Assembly (NCBI RefSeq): GCF_026163685.1
Contig: NZ_JAOXSR010000002.1
Span: 124,001 to 188,000, forward strand
From: Oerskovia flava
GTDB lineage: Bacteria; Actinomycetota; Actinomycetes; Actinomycetales; Cellulomonadaceae
Length of the DNA stretch: 64,000 bases
Reading direction: 5' to 3'
In this document: positions 15,472 through 24,038 of the stretch, in pieces
Position numbering within the stretch: position 1 is the first letter of the stretch
How the letters are laid out: each line of letters opens with the position of its first letter
Program-made: the position numbers and the translations under genes
Notes under the pieces: generated by a model
Databases searched by the model: none
Told to the model about the DNA's origin: nothing
What the model saw: the letters and a program-made list of their open reading frames with translations, nothing else

Positions 15472-18400
15472 TCAGCAGGTGGGCGCGGGGTGCTCCACCT
15501 CCTCGACGCCCTCGCGCTCGCCGCCGGTCGTGCTGGCGGTGACGGTCACGGTGCCGGCCTCCGGCGTCTGGCGGACGACGAACGACTGGTAGGCGTTCTT
15601 GCCCGGCGCGACCTCCGCGAAGGCCTTCGTGCCGTACGCCGTGTCGATCTCGACGTCCAGCGGGACCTCGTCGTCGTTGGTCACGCGCACCGTGAGGTAC
15701 GGCTTGCCGGCGACGCAGCGCTCGGCGACGACCGTGGTCGTCTCGACGCCCTGCGCCACGCTCTCCTCGCCGGCGACGGCGACCCAGCTGATGACGGGCG
15801 CCTCGGTGCCGCCGTCGTTCGCCACGGTGTACGTGACGACCGTCTCGTGGTCCAGCGTGAAGTCGCCGGAGAGCACCTCGGAGCGTCCGCTGCTGCCGTT
15901 CGGGAAGGCCACGGCGCCCACGGGCACGGACTGCGCCTGCCCGGCGGCGTCGGTCCAGTTCACGGTCGTGCGCATGTTGCGCGCCCGGCCGCTGCCGACG
16001 TTCCACCACTCGGTGTGCCCGGAGGACACGGTGTACTCACCGGCGGGGAGCGTGAACCGGTACGAGAGCGGGGTCGTGGCCCCGGCCGTGTACCACCCGG
16101 TCTCGCGCATCTTGTCGTACGGGGTCTGGTTCAGCAGGCCCTTCGCGGTGTACGTCGCGGCCCGGCCCCAGCCTCGCTCCGCCGTGAACGCGGCGTCCGC
16201 CACGTCGTTGCGCAGCTCGCCGCCCTGGTCGGCGACGTACGCCAGCACCGCGGGGTGCGTGACGGCGGCGCTCGTGGCGGGCGCGTTCGCGTCGACGAGG
16301 TACTGCAGCCCGTCCGGGACGACCTCGACGTGCGCGAGCACGCTCAGCAGCGGGTTGTTGACGAACGTGCCGTCGACCGTGACGAGGTCGTAGGCCTCGT
16401 CGAACGCACCGACCGAGACGGACCAGTCGACCTCGGCCTCGATCGTGGTGCCGGCCTGCGACGTCGCGGTGACGGTCTCAGGGAGCTCCGGTGCCTCACC
16501 GACGCCGGTCACGAGCCGGCCGAGCTGGCCGTCGACCGCGATCGGCTTCTCCTCGGGGTCGACCTCGAGCGCCGGGGCGCCGCCGACGAGCACGTCGATG
16601 CCGTCGAGCGTGAACGACCCGCTGCGGACGGTGACGGTCAGGGTGTGCGGCACGTCGCCGTCGAGACCGCGCAACCAGTACGACGTCTGACGGTCGGCGG
16701 CCGAGCCCACGTTCACGGTCCGCACGGGCTCGTCGTCGACGGCGACGTCGAGCGTCGCCGCCCCCGTCGCGCCGAACAGGTTGAACCCGGTGCCCTCGAA
16801 GTCGAGCGTGAAGGACCGGCCCGTCGACAGCACGTGCTGCGTGCGGTTGCCGTGGCCGTAGCCCGCCTGGTTGAACGCGAAGCCGCCGGGGTAGGTGATC
16901 CGGGAGTCGGCGTCGTCGATCTTGATCGACTCCCAGGCGTAGCCCTCGATCGGGGCGATCTCCAGGTCGTCGAACTGCGTGTTGTAGTACCCGCTCACCA
17001 GGGAGATGCGGCCCGCCATGACGGGGTTGGCGCTGGTGTCGGTGTACCGGGCGATCTGGTCGCCGTCCAGGCGGACCGTGATGACGTTCTCGCGGGCCTC
17101 GACCTCGAGGTTGTGCCACGCGTCGGCGTCGAACCCGCTGATCGTGCCCGAGGCCACGGCGTTGTTGAGCTTGCGCAGCTGCCACGACCCGTCGGCGTGC
17201 ACGCGCGCCGCGTAGGCGGAGAGGTCGGCGCCCTGCGCGACGACCTGGCGGACGCCGACACCGACGAAGTTCGGCAGCGACGCGTTGCGGACCTGGGTGT
17301 CGAGACGGAAGTCGGTCGACGCCGTGTAGTTCGCCCACGTGTGGTCACCGAGGACCGTGGCGGGGTCCGCGGTCGCGAGGATGTTCTGCGCGCCGTTGCC
17401 CCACACGTTCCACGTGTAGCCACGGTTGTCGGCGTGGATCCGCTGCTCGAGCACGTTGCCGCGCTCGGCGTCGTCGGTGCGCACGACCTCGAACGCGCCG
17501 TTCTGGTCGGCGGTGTACCGGGGCGAGCCCCCACGACGCTCGACGTAGTCCATCTCGACGCCGTTGACGTCGGTCGTCGGGTAGTCGGCGTACTCGAAGT
17601 CGTCGGTGTACGGCAGCTCGAGGGGGGTGTCCTCGACGTCGGGTGCGTACTCGCCGGGTGTGTACTCGGTCGTCGAGCCGTGCACGCCCTGCGGCAGGGT
17701 GGACAGGGTCTGGATCGAGTACGGCGCGACCTCGACCTGGTAGACGGCGTGCTCGACGCCGTCGATGGTCTCGGTGCGCACCGGCGCGACGTAGCCGGTG
17801 TTCTGGAAGTAGTTCTCGTCGTAGGACTGGCCGGCGTCCGGTCCGCGGGTCTCCCACACGCTCAGGGGGCGGGCCTCACCGAGGTTGGCGACCTTCACCT
17901 CGAAGTGGCGCACCGTGGAGGTGTTGTTCGCGTGCACCTGGGTGACGTCGGGCTCGCCGCCGTCGGCCGCCGGGGTGCGCAGCGTGAGGTAGGTGCGGGT
18001 CGAGGTGTCGACGTTCGTGCCGCCGTCGCCCTTGGTGCCGTTGCCGTAGGACGCGCCCTCGACGTACTCCCAGCCCTTGTCGATGAACTGCATGAAGTGG
18101 CGCACCGTGGTGATGCCGACGCCACCCTCGTAGTACCCCGACCAGGGGTCCGACGCGCGGATGAGGTGCTTGGGGGAGTACTGCGACCCCTCGTACATCG
18201 CGCTGACCGCGGGCTGGAACAGGAACGACGTCATGTGGCCCGGGTGGTCGCCCGCGCCGCTCCAGCGGTAGGCGTTGATGAACCGGTCCGCGATGTCGAC
18301 CGCACCGACGGTGCCGCCGATGCCGCCGCGGGCAGGCTCGGCGTTGATGCGGTACTGCGGGTCGATCATCGGGGCGACGGCCTCGGAGTACAGCACCTCC

Positions 18401-19365
18401 ATGCCGAACTCCTTGTTGAGCCGCGTGAGGCTCGGGCTGCCCGCGATGTCGTAGTGGTAGCCGATCGCGTCGACCTGCTCGAGCGCGCGCGGGTTCGCGA
18501 GGATCGCGGCCGCGACGGGCTCGACGTTGCGGTAGCTGTCGAGCGCGACGATCTTGATGTCGCTGTAGTCGTAGCGGGCGTCCGCCTCGTCGGCGTCCTC
18601 CTCGAGCCGCTCGGCGAAGTCGACCGTCCAGTTGAGCTGCGGCGCGATGTCGGCGGCCCGGAAGCTCCCACCGACCTCGTTCTGCGACGGGCTCATGTAG
18701 TCGAACTCGATGCCGTACGTGTCGTACGCGGCGTCGATCGTCTCCTTGTACCACTGGTAGCGCAGGTCGAAGTCGTTGCCCGTCCAGGACGGCTCGCCCC
18801 AGCGCAGCGCCTCGGTCTCGATGTCCGGGTTGATCGACAGCGCGTCGGCGATGAAGTGGAAGCCCGCGCCGCGCAGGACGTTCGCCGGCTCGTCCTCGCT
18901 GCGCTTGGTCGCCGGCTCCGTGCCCGACGACGTGTTCGTGTCCGAGCCGAGCTCGACCTTGATGTGCCGCAGCCCGGCACCGGTCTCGGTGTCGAACAGC
19001 ATGCGCATGATCTTCCAGTACGCCTCCGGGTTCTCCTCCTTGTAGTCCAGCAGGAGGTTGCCCGTGTTGTTGCACGACACGGAGCCGAACCCGCCGAACA
19101 CGTTGAAGGCCGCGCCGTCGTCGTCCCGCTCGACGTCCTCACCGTCGACGAGGATCTGCGCCCAGTTGATGGAGGGGTCGTCGAAGCGGAGCTCGGGCAG
19201 GTCGTCCGGCAGCGTCGAGGTGGCGACGGGCGCCGCCGGGACCGTGCCGGGGACCGCGGAGGTGGCGGGTGCGGCGGCCAGCCCGGTCACGGTGAGGGCG
19301 AGCGCGGCCGTCACGGCGGTGGCGGTGCGCACGCGCCCTGCGAGGGGTATCGCGAGGAGTCTCAT
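15472..19365 (-). CDS. secreted GH59-like beta-galactosidase, multidomain
   Basis: The 1,297-aa precursor has a Sec signal peptide (MRLLAIPLAGRVRTATAVTA and onward to ATSA). The catalytic domain resembles galactocerebrosidase (GH59): GGFGSVSCNNTGNLLLDY near residue 91, LRHIKVELGSD near 132, QNEVGG with the probable acid/base Glu near 230, VLYSEAV with the probable nucleophile Glu near 328, and DPWSGYYEGGVGITTVRHFMQF. C-terminal beta-sandwich and carbohydrate-binding-like modules follow. The last ~85 residues resemble the C-terminus of the GH43 protein next door. It probably removes beta-linked galactose from arabinogalactan side chains outside the cell. It lies 76 bases after the GH43 gene with GGAAGG before the ATG, so the two form one unit. 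Confidence 0.82.
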   Translation of the reverse strand: MRLLAIPLAGRVRTATAVTAALALTVTGLAAAPATSAVPGTVPAAPVATSTLPDDLPELRFDDPSINWAQILVDGEDVERDDDGAAFNVFGGFGSVSCNNTGNLLLDYKEENPEAYWKIMRMLFDTETGAGLRHIKVELGSDTNTSSGTEPATKRSEDEPANVLRGAGFHFIADALSINPDIETEALRWGEPSWTGNDFDLRYQWYKETIDAAYDTYGIEFDYMSPSQNEVGGSFRAADIAPQLNWTVDFAERLEEDADEADARYDYSDIKIVALDSYRNVEPVAAAILANPRALEQVDAIGYHYDIAGSPSLTRLNKEFGMEVLYSEAVAPMIDPQYRINAEPARGGIGGTVGAVDIADRFINAYRWSGAGDHPGHMTSFLFQPAVSAMYEGSQYSPKHLIRASDPWSGYYEGGVGITTVRHFMQFIDKGWEYVEGASYGNGTKGDGGTNVDTSTRTYLTLRTPAADGGEPDVTQVHANNTSTVRHFEVKVANLGEARPLSVWETRGPDAGQSYDENYFQNTGYVAPVRTETIDGVEHAVYQVEVAPYSIQTLSTLPQGVHGSTTEYTPGEYAPDVEDTPLELPYTDDFEYADYPTTDVNGVEMDYVERRGGSPRYTADQNGAFEVVRTDDAERGNVLEQRIHADNRGYTWNVWGNGAQNILATADPATVLGDHTWANYTASTDFRLDTQVRNASLPNFVGVGVRQVVAQGADLSAYAARVHADGSWQLRKLNNAVASGTISGFDADAWHNLEVEARENVITVRLDGDQIARYTDTSANPVMAGRISLVSGYYNTQFDDLEIAPIEGYAWESIKIDDADSRITYPGGFAFNQAGYGHGNRTQHVLSTGRSFTLDFEGTGFNLFGATGAATLDVAVDDEPVRTVNVGSAADRQTSYWLRGLDGDVPHTLTVTVRSGSFTLDGIDVLVGGAPALEVDPEEKPIAVDGQLGRLVTGVGEAPELPETVTATSQAGTTIEAEVDWSVSVGAFDEAYDLVTVDGTFVNNPLLSVLAHVEVVPDGLQYLVDANAPATSAAVTHPAVLAYVADQGGELRNDVADAAFTAERGWGRAATYTAKGLLNQTPYDKMRETGWYTAGATTPLSYRFTLPAGEYTVSSGHTEWWNVGSGRARNMRTTVNWTDAAGQAQSVPVGAVAFPNGSSGRSEVLSGDFTLDHETVVTYTVANDGGTEAPVISWVAVAGEESVAQGVETTTVVAERCVAGKPYLTVRVTNDDEVPLDVEIDTAYGTKAFAEVAPGKNAYQSFVVRQTPEAGTVTVTASTTGGEREGVEEVEHPAPTC

Positions 19366-19441
19366 GGTCAGCCTTCCTGTCGCCACGGGGTGCGACATGG
19401 TGCGGGGTGGTACGGGGGGACAGTGCGTGGGGTGCTTGCGC

Positions 19442-22066
19442 TCAGCAGGTCCTGGCGGGCGCCGTCAGGTCCTCGCTCACCGTGACCGCCTGCCCGTCGA
19501 CGACGGCGGACGCCGTCACCTCCACGGGCGCGGCGTCGGTGCTCGCCGAGCGGGTCGTGAACGACTGGTACGCGCTCGCGCCGGGCGCGACGCCCGTCAC
19601 GGTGCGCGTGCCGTACGGGGTGGCGAGCGTGAGGTCGGCGGGCACGACGTCGTCGTTGGTCGCCTTCACCGAGATCGCGACCCGGCCCGCGAGGCAGCGC
19701 GCGTCGGCCTGCGCCGAGACCGCGAGCTCCGGCGCCGCGACGGGCACGGTGCCCGCCACCGCCAGACCCGAGATCTTCAGGTACGACCCGGGGGTGTCGA
19801 AGGTCAGGCGCACACCCGTCGTGTCGACGGGGTCGAAGCGCACCGTGGTGAGCGTGCCGTTGGCCGACGGCGCGACGGCGCTCGCGGTGGTGGGTCGCCA
19901 CTGGCCGTCAGCCGGGTCGCGGTACTCGACACCGATACCGGTGATGACGCCCTCGGTGTTGGTCAGTCGGACGGCGTTGACGGTCCAGGTCGAGGCGGCC
20001 GAGACCGTGAACGTCACCTGGTCGCGCTTGCGGTCGCCCCCCGCCCAGGTGGACCACGCGGTGGCGGGGTTGCCGTCGCACGCCCGCGCGGCGGGCATCG
20101 TGTCGTACTCGGTCTGGTGGAAGGAGGCGCTGACGGTCGTGCCCGGCTCGCGGCAGACGTCGACCGGTCCGGTCACCTCGACCGTTGCGGTGACGTAGCG
20201 CCCGGCGAGCGGTCCGTCGCCCGCGACGTGGCCGACGAGCGTGTGGGTGCCGGCGGCCGCGAACGCGGTGCCGAGGCTCGCGGCGGACCAGTCGGCCGTG
20301 AGGTCGTCGTACCGCTCGCCGGCGACCGTGACGTCGAAGGTCGGGTCGAACGTGTCGCGGTCGTCGACGTGCGCGCTGAACGCGAGCGGGGCGACGGGCT
20401 CCATCGGGTGGAACAACGCCGTGTTCTCGGGGTCCCACGCACCGACGTTCTCGACCGTGACGTGACCGGCCTGCGTGTCGACCTGGATCGGCGCCCACAC
20501 GTAGCGCGAGCCCTCGCCCGCGGAGCCGGTGGCGGGGTCGACGATCCAGCGGTCGCCCATGTACGCGAACCGGCCCGCCTCCTGGTCGAGCGTGATGACG
20601 TACGTCGGCTGCGAGTCGAAGCACCGGGTGGGGTCGGCCGTGCCGACGCCCGCACGGGCCGCCACGCCGACGCAGGGGTTGCGCGGGTCGAGCCGCTCCC
20701 ACTGACCGGTCGACGGGTGGCCGTTGTTGTTGCCGACGACGGCCTCGGTCGGGGTGATCATCGAGCGCGACCGGTACGCCACCACGGGGGTGGACGCCCA
20801 GCCGTCGGTGCCGGAGGTGATCATGTAGTACCAGCCGTCGTACCGGAACACGCTGGAGGCCTCGCGGGAGAAGTCCGGCAGGACGCGGTTCGAGAAGTCC
20901 TCGCCGAGCGTCGCGGCGTCGGCCTCGGCGAGCGGGCCGGTGTACTCGGCGTTGAGCCTCGAGACGTACATCCACTTGTTCATCTCGGAGGAGTAGACGG
21001 CGTACGCGTCGTCGGCCTCGTCGTCGACCGTGTGCTGGCCGGCGTCCTGGAAGACCGTCATGTCGCGCGAGTCGCCCTCGCGCCCGGCGGTAGGCACGCC
21101 CGGGGCCCAGTTCATCTTCGTCGTGTTGACGAGCTTGAACGGCCCCCACGGGGTGTCGGACGTCGCGAAGCCGATCTCGGCGCGCGAGTAGCGCGAGCCG
21201 ATGTTGCGGTCGGCCGGGTTCCCGCCCTCGCCGACCCAGCGCACGAGGTTGGTGTCCGTGGGCAGCGGGCCGTCGGCGTGGTAGATGATGACGAACTTGC
21301 CGGTCGCGGCGTTCCAGAGCATCTTCGGACGCTCCATGATGTTGATGTTGCCGTTGAGGCGGTAGGACGCGTTGGCGAGCGCGGCGTCGTCGTAGGTCGC
21401 GGCGACGCCGGCGTCCTCGTCGGCCCACGTCTCGACGTACGGGGCGACGAACTCCTTGGCGGCGTCGATCTGCGCCTGGGTCGAGCTCGCGTCCGGGGCG
21501 GTCTTGTTCGCGACGGCCGTCAGGGCGTCGACCTTGGCCGGGTCGACCTGGACCGACCCGCCGCCCGGGGCGACGCTCAGGGTGAGGTGCTGGTGGCTGG
21601 GCAGGACGAGCCCCATGTCGTTCCAGGTCGTGAGGTCGGTCGACCAGTAACCCCGCACGCCGTCGACGGGCCGGGTCGCGTGGGTCTTGTCCTCGCCGTA
21701 CCAGAGGTAGACCTCCTGGTCGGTGGTGCCGTCCCCGGTGATGTCGAGGCCGACCTCGGCCTCGTCGACCGTGACGACCGAGCCGCCGTGAGCCTTGATG
21801 GCGTTCCCGTCGGTGTCCTCCCAGACCGAGCCGTCGGGCGCGGGGACGAGGTCCGGCGCGGCCGCTGTCGCCACCGCGGCGGGTGCGCCCGGGGCGGTGA
21901 CGGCAGCGGTGGTGGGTACGGCCGGGGAGGCGACCGCGGCGAGCGACCCGCCGAGCGCGAGCGCCGTCGTCGCGGCCAGGGTCGCCGTGAGGCGTCGCCG
22001 GAGGCCGGCTGGGTGGTGAGGGGGTCGGTGCGAGAAGGCGCGGGGTCCGGCGGCAGCGTCGGGCAC
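19442..22066 (-). CDS. secreted GH43_24-type exo-beta-1,3-galactanase with F5/8C-like module
   Basis: The 874-aa precursor has a long twin-Arg-containing hydrophobic leader. The catalytic domain carries GH43 subfamily-24 signatures: DTDGNAIKAHGGSV near residue 84, YLWYGEDKT near 120, NIMERPKMLWN with Glu near 245, DMTVFQD, REASSVF with Glu near 402, YYMITSGTDGW, and DSQPTYV with a Gln near 486. In a fungal member of this subfamily a Gln serves as the general base. These enzymes release galactose or branched galacto-oligosaccharides from the beta-1,3-galactan backbone of arabinogalactan proteins. An F5/8C-like (CBM32-like) module near residues 640-770 and an ~85-aa terminal module follow. The GTG start at 22066 has AGGAGA six bases upstream. 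Confidence 0.85.
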   Translation of the reverse strand: MPDAAAGPRAFSHRPPHHPAGLRRRLTATLAATTALALGGSLAAVASPAVPTTAAVTAPGAPAAVATAAAPDLVPAPDGSVWEDTDGNAIKAHGGSVVTVDEAEVGLDITGDGTTDQEVYLWYGEDKTHATRPVDGVRGYWSTDLTTWNDMGLVLPSHQHLTLSVAPGGGSVQVDPAKVDALTAVANKTAPDASSTQAQIDAAKEFVAPYVETWADEDAGVAATYDDAALANASYRLNGNINIMERPKMLWNAATGKFVIIYHADGPLPTDTNLVRWVGEGGNPADRNIGSRYSRAEIGFATSDTPWGPFKLVNTTKMNWAPGVPTAGREGDSRDMTVFQDAGQHTVDDEADDAYAVYSSEMNKWMYVSRLNAEYTGPLAEADAATLGEDFSNRVLPDFSREASSVFRYDGWYYMITSGTDGWASTPVVAYRSRSMITPTEAVVGNNNGHPSTGQWERLDPRNPCVGVAARAGVGTADPTRCFDSQPTYVITLDQEAGRFAYMGDRWIVDPATGSAGEGSRYVWAPIQVDTQAGHVTVENVGAWDPENTALFHPMEPVAPLAFSAHVDDRDTFDPTFDVTVAGERYDDLTADWSAASLGTAFAAAGTHTLVGHVAGDGPLAGRYVTATVEVTGPVDVCREPGTTVSASFHQTEYDTMPAARACDGNPATAWSTWAGGDRKRDQVTFTVSAASTWTVNAVRLTNTEGVITGIGVEYRDPADGQWRPTTASAVAPSANGTLTTVRFDPVDTTGVRLTFDTPGSYLKISGLAVAGTVPVAAPELAVSAQADARCLAGRVAISVKATNDDVVPADLTLATPYGTRTVTGVAPGASAYQSFTTRSASTDAAPVEVTASAVVDGQAVTVSEDLTAPARTC

Positions 22067-22110
22067 GGAGATCTCCTTCGATCATGCGCCGCAGCCGCCA
22101 CGATCCTCGG

Positions 22111-22220
22111 TGATCGTTTGTGTTTGTTCGCGTGCTGCAACGTTCGTTCGTGTCCGAAAGTAGGCGTCGGGGGGAGGCCCGTCAACCGGTCCTGGCAACG
22201 TGAAAGCAAACGAACACGTG
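22111..22220 (-). promoter_or_regulatory. promoter and candidate operators upstream of the galactanase gene
   Basis: On the minus strand TTGACG (22185-22180) and TACTTT (22162-22157) are separated by 17 bases, a good promoter for the GH43-GH59 unit. T-rich TTCGTTTG-like stretches stand out from the GC-rich background: GATCGTTTGTGTTTGTTCGC (22112-22131), CGTTCGTTCG (22141-22150, just past the -10) and, on the minus strand, GTTCGTTTGCTTTC (22215-22202). The first resembles the site at 9261-9276, suggesting control by the regulator at 11397. Confidence 0.55.
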
Positions 22221-22222
22221 CG

Positions 22223-23914
22223 TCAGAGCGACTCGCGGAACGTCGCGCTCGCCCTCTCGGCCGCACTCGTCACCACGTCGATGCGGGCCGTACCGCTCAG
22301 GTCGCGCAGGTACCGGTCCGGGATGTTGTGCGACCGGAACGACACCAGCGAGGGGTCGGCGAGACCCGCCACGGGCTCGAACGTCGCGTCCGCCGCGAGC
22401 TGGGCCGTGCCGTCGTCGGCCACGAGCCGCAGCGCGTACGCGTCGTGCCGCAGGTAGTGGCCCGGGAAGTTCACCGACTCGAACGACACCCGCCCGCCCG
22501 CGCTCGACGCGAGCCCCGGCACCATCCGGAACCGGGCGTCGTCGGCCGGCGAGACGGACGCCTCGACCCGCCCGACGTACCCCCGGTGCCGCAGGAACGC
22601 CCCCGGGCGGCCGAGCGCCTCGAACCGGCTGGGGCTGGTGCGCGCGGACTGCAGCAGCGTGCCGAACCCGAGCTGGTCGTACCCGCCCGACGTCGACCCG
22701 TAGTCACCACCACCACCCTCGGCCCGCACCGTCGCGGCCATCTGCTCGACCCACGGCGCGTGGAGGCCGCGGCGGCCCGCGTAGTGACCGAGCACGAGCT
22801 CCCACACCGGTCGCACGTGGCCGCGCGCGATGTCGCTGACCGCGGTCTGGGTGTTCCAACCGACGTGCGGAGCGGTCGTTGCCGGGCCCGACTGCCACGT
22901 GTACGGGGTGAACGGCACGTCGTGACCGAGGTTGTACTTCGCGACGTACTCGGCGCCCTTGAGGAAGCGGTTGTCGTCGTACCCGTAGCAGTCGACCCCG
23001 AGGTTCCACGCCATCTCGCAGAACGCACCCATCAGCCCGATGCCCATGACCGAGTGCCCCTGGTCGCGGCCCGACTCCTGCCACTGGCCGAGCCCGTCGT
23101 CGTGCAGGTGGGGAACCGCGTGCAGGATCGACCCGTTGCCCGCGCCGGTCTCGAAGTACTCCAGCGCGCGGTCCACGAGGTCTGGGCGGTCCGCGAACGC
23201 CCCGATGGCGAGGACGGCGCACATGTTCGCCAGATCCCAGTTCGCCCAGTAGTTCGTGATGACGGCGCCGTTGTGGTGCGTGAGGAAGTGCTCGGCCATC
23301 GGGTGGTACACGTCCAGCAGGAGAGTCCGGAACGCCTCGACGTCGAAGTCGGGGTGGTCACGCACCAGCTCGGCCGCGTTCGCCCACTGGTACCCGTAGA
23401 TCCCCGACGCCAGGAACCGGTCGGCGTTCCCCGCGAGGCCGGTCTGCGTCGACGACCACGCGTTGAGGATGCGCACGGCCGCGTCGCCGTGCGCGTCGCC
23501 GCCCCCGAGGCGCCAGCGGACCGCGTTCTGGTAGGCGGCGTGGATGTCCGGGTACATCTGCGCGTAGTTCTGCCCGGTACCGCCGCGCACGACCGTCGTC
23601 AGCGGTCGAGGCTGCCAGCCGCTGCTCGAGCGTCCGTTCTGGGTGAGACGGGCCCACCCGTCGCTCCACGGCGCGAGCCCGGCCGCCACCCGCGGGCGCA
23701 GGTACGACAGGTCGCCCGTGGTGTGCAGCAGGCCGGGGTGGGCGCCGAGCGACGAGGCCGGCGTCGTCGCCGCCACGAGGGGCCCGTGCCGCAACGTCCG
23801 GCCGACGGCGCTCGCGGGCGTCAGGGGGAACGCTGCGGCGAGCGTGCCGGCGGCCGCCACGGTGAGGAACGAGCGTCGGGTGAGGTGCCGGGGGTGCGAT
23901 GTGCGCGAAGACAT
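22223..23914 (-). CDS. Tat-exported alginate-lyase-fold protein with C-terminal AbfB (CBM42) domain
   Basis: The 563-aa precursor opens with a Tat signal (LTRRSFLTVAAAGTLAAAF). Residues ~45-420 match the alginate_lyase (alpha/alpha toroid) family, with YWANWDLANMCAVLAIG, GSILHAVPHLHDDGLGQWQESGRDQGHS near residue 250 and YGYDDNRFLKGAEYVAKYN. The final ~120 residues form an AbfB beta-trefoil (SFESVNFPGHYLRHD, SFRSHNIPDRYLRD), a module that binds arabinofuranose side chains. It probably cleaves glucuronate linkages in arabinose-decorated polysaccharide by beta-elimination outside the cell, generating substrate for GH88. True alginate as substrate seems unlikely given the neighbours. The ATG at 23914 has AAGGAC upstream; longer frames are not supported. 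Confidence 0.8.
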   Translation of the reverse strand: MSSRTSHPRHLTRRSFLTVAAAGTLAAAFPLTPASAVGRTLRHGPLVAATTPASSLGAHPGLLHTTGDLSYLRPRVAAGLAPWSDGWARLTQNGRSSSGWQPRPLTTVVRGGTGQNYAQMYPDIHAAYQNAVRWRLGGGDAHGDAAVRILNAWSSTQTGLAGNADRFLASGIYGYQWANAAELVRDHPDFDVEAFRTLLLDVYHPMAEHFLTHHNGAVITNYWANWDLANMCAVLAIGAFADRPDLVDRALEYFETGAGNGSILHAVPHLHDDGLGQWQESGRDQGHSVMGIGLMGAFCEMAWNLGVDCYGYDDNRFLKGAEYVAKYNLGHDVPFTPYTWQSGPATTAPHVGWNTQTAVSDIARGHVRPVWELVLGHYAGRRGLHAPWVEQMAATVRAEGGGGDYGSTSGGYDQLGFGTLLQSARTSPSRFEALGRPGAFLRHRGYVGRVEASVSPADDARFRMVPGLASSAGGRVSFESVNFPGHYLRHDAYALRLVADDGTAQLAADATFEPVAGLADPSLVSFRSHNIPDRYLRDLSGTARIDVVTSAAERASATFRESL

Positions 23915-23936
23915 CGAGAGTCCTTCCACGGTCGTT

Positions 23937-23955
23937 GCAGTGCAGGCAGCACTGC
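23937..23955. promoter_or_regulatory. inverted repeat upstream of the lyase gene
   Basis: GCAGTGC-N5-GCACTGC forms a perfect 7-5-7 palindrome 23 bases upstream of the lyase start and in the spacer shared with the divergent winged-helix gene. It is a plausible operator but matches no regulator I recognise. Confidence 0.35.
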
Positions 23956-24038
23956 GGGGCGCGGCATCGGTGCCGGCTCGACGCGCGCTGGACACAGTAC
24001 GCAGCCCACGGCGTGAGCGCTACGGATACCCTGCGAAC

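Noticed and set aside
15385-24016. Very long plus-strand open frames (over 1,300 and 1,600 codons) opposite the glycosidase genes
   Set aside because: They are low-complexity Arg/Val/Gly sequences without domains, lying antisense to well-supported genes; high GC suppresses stop codons.
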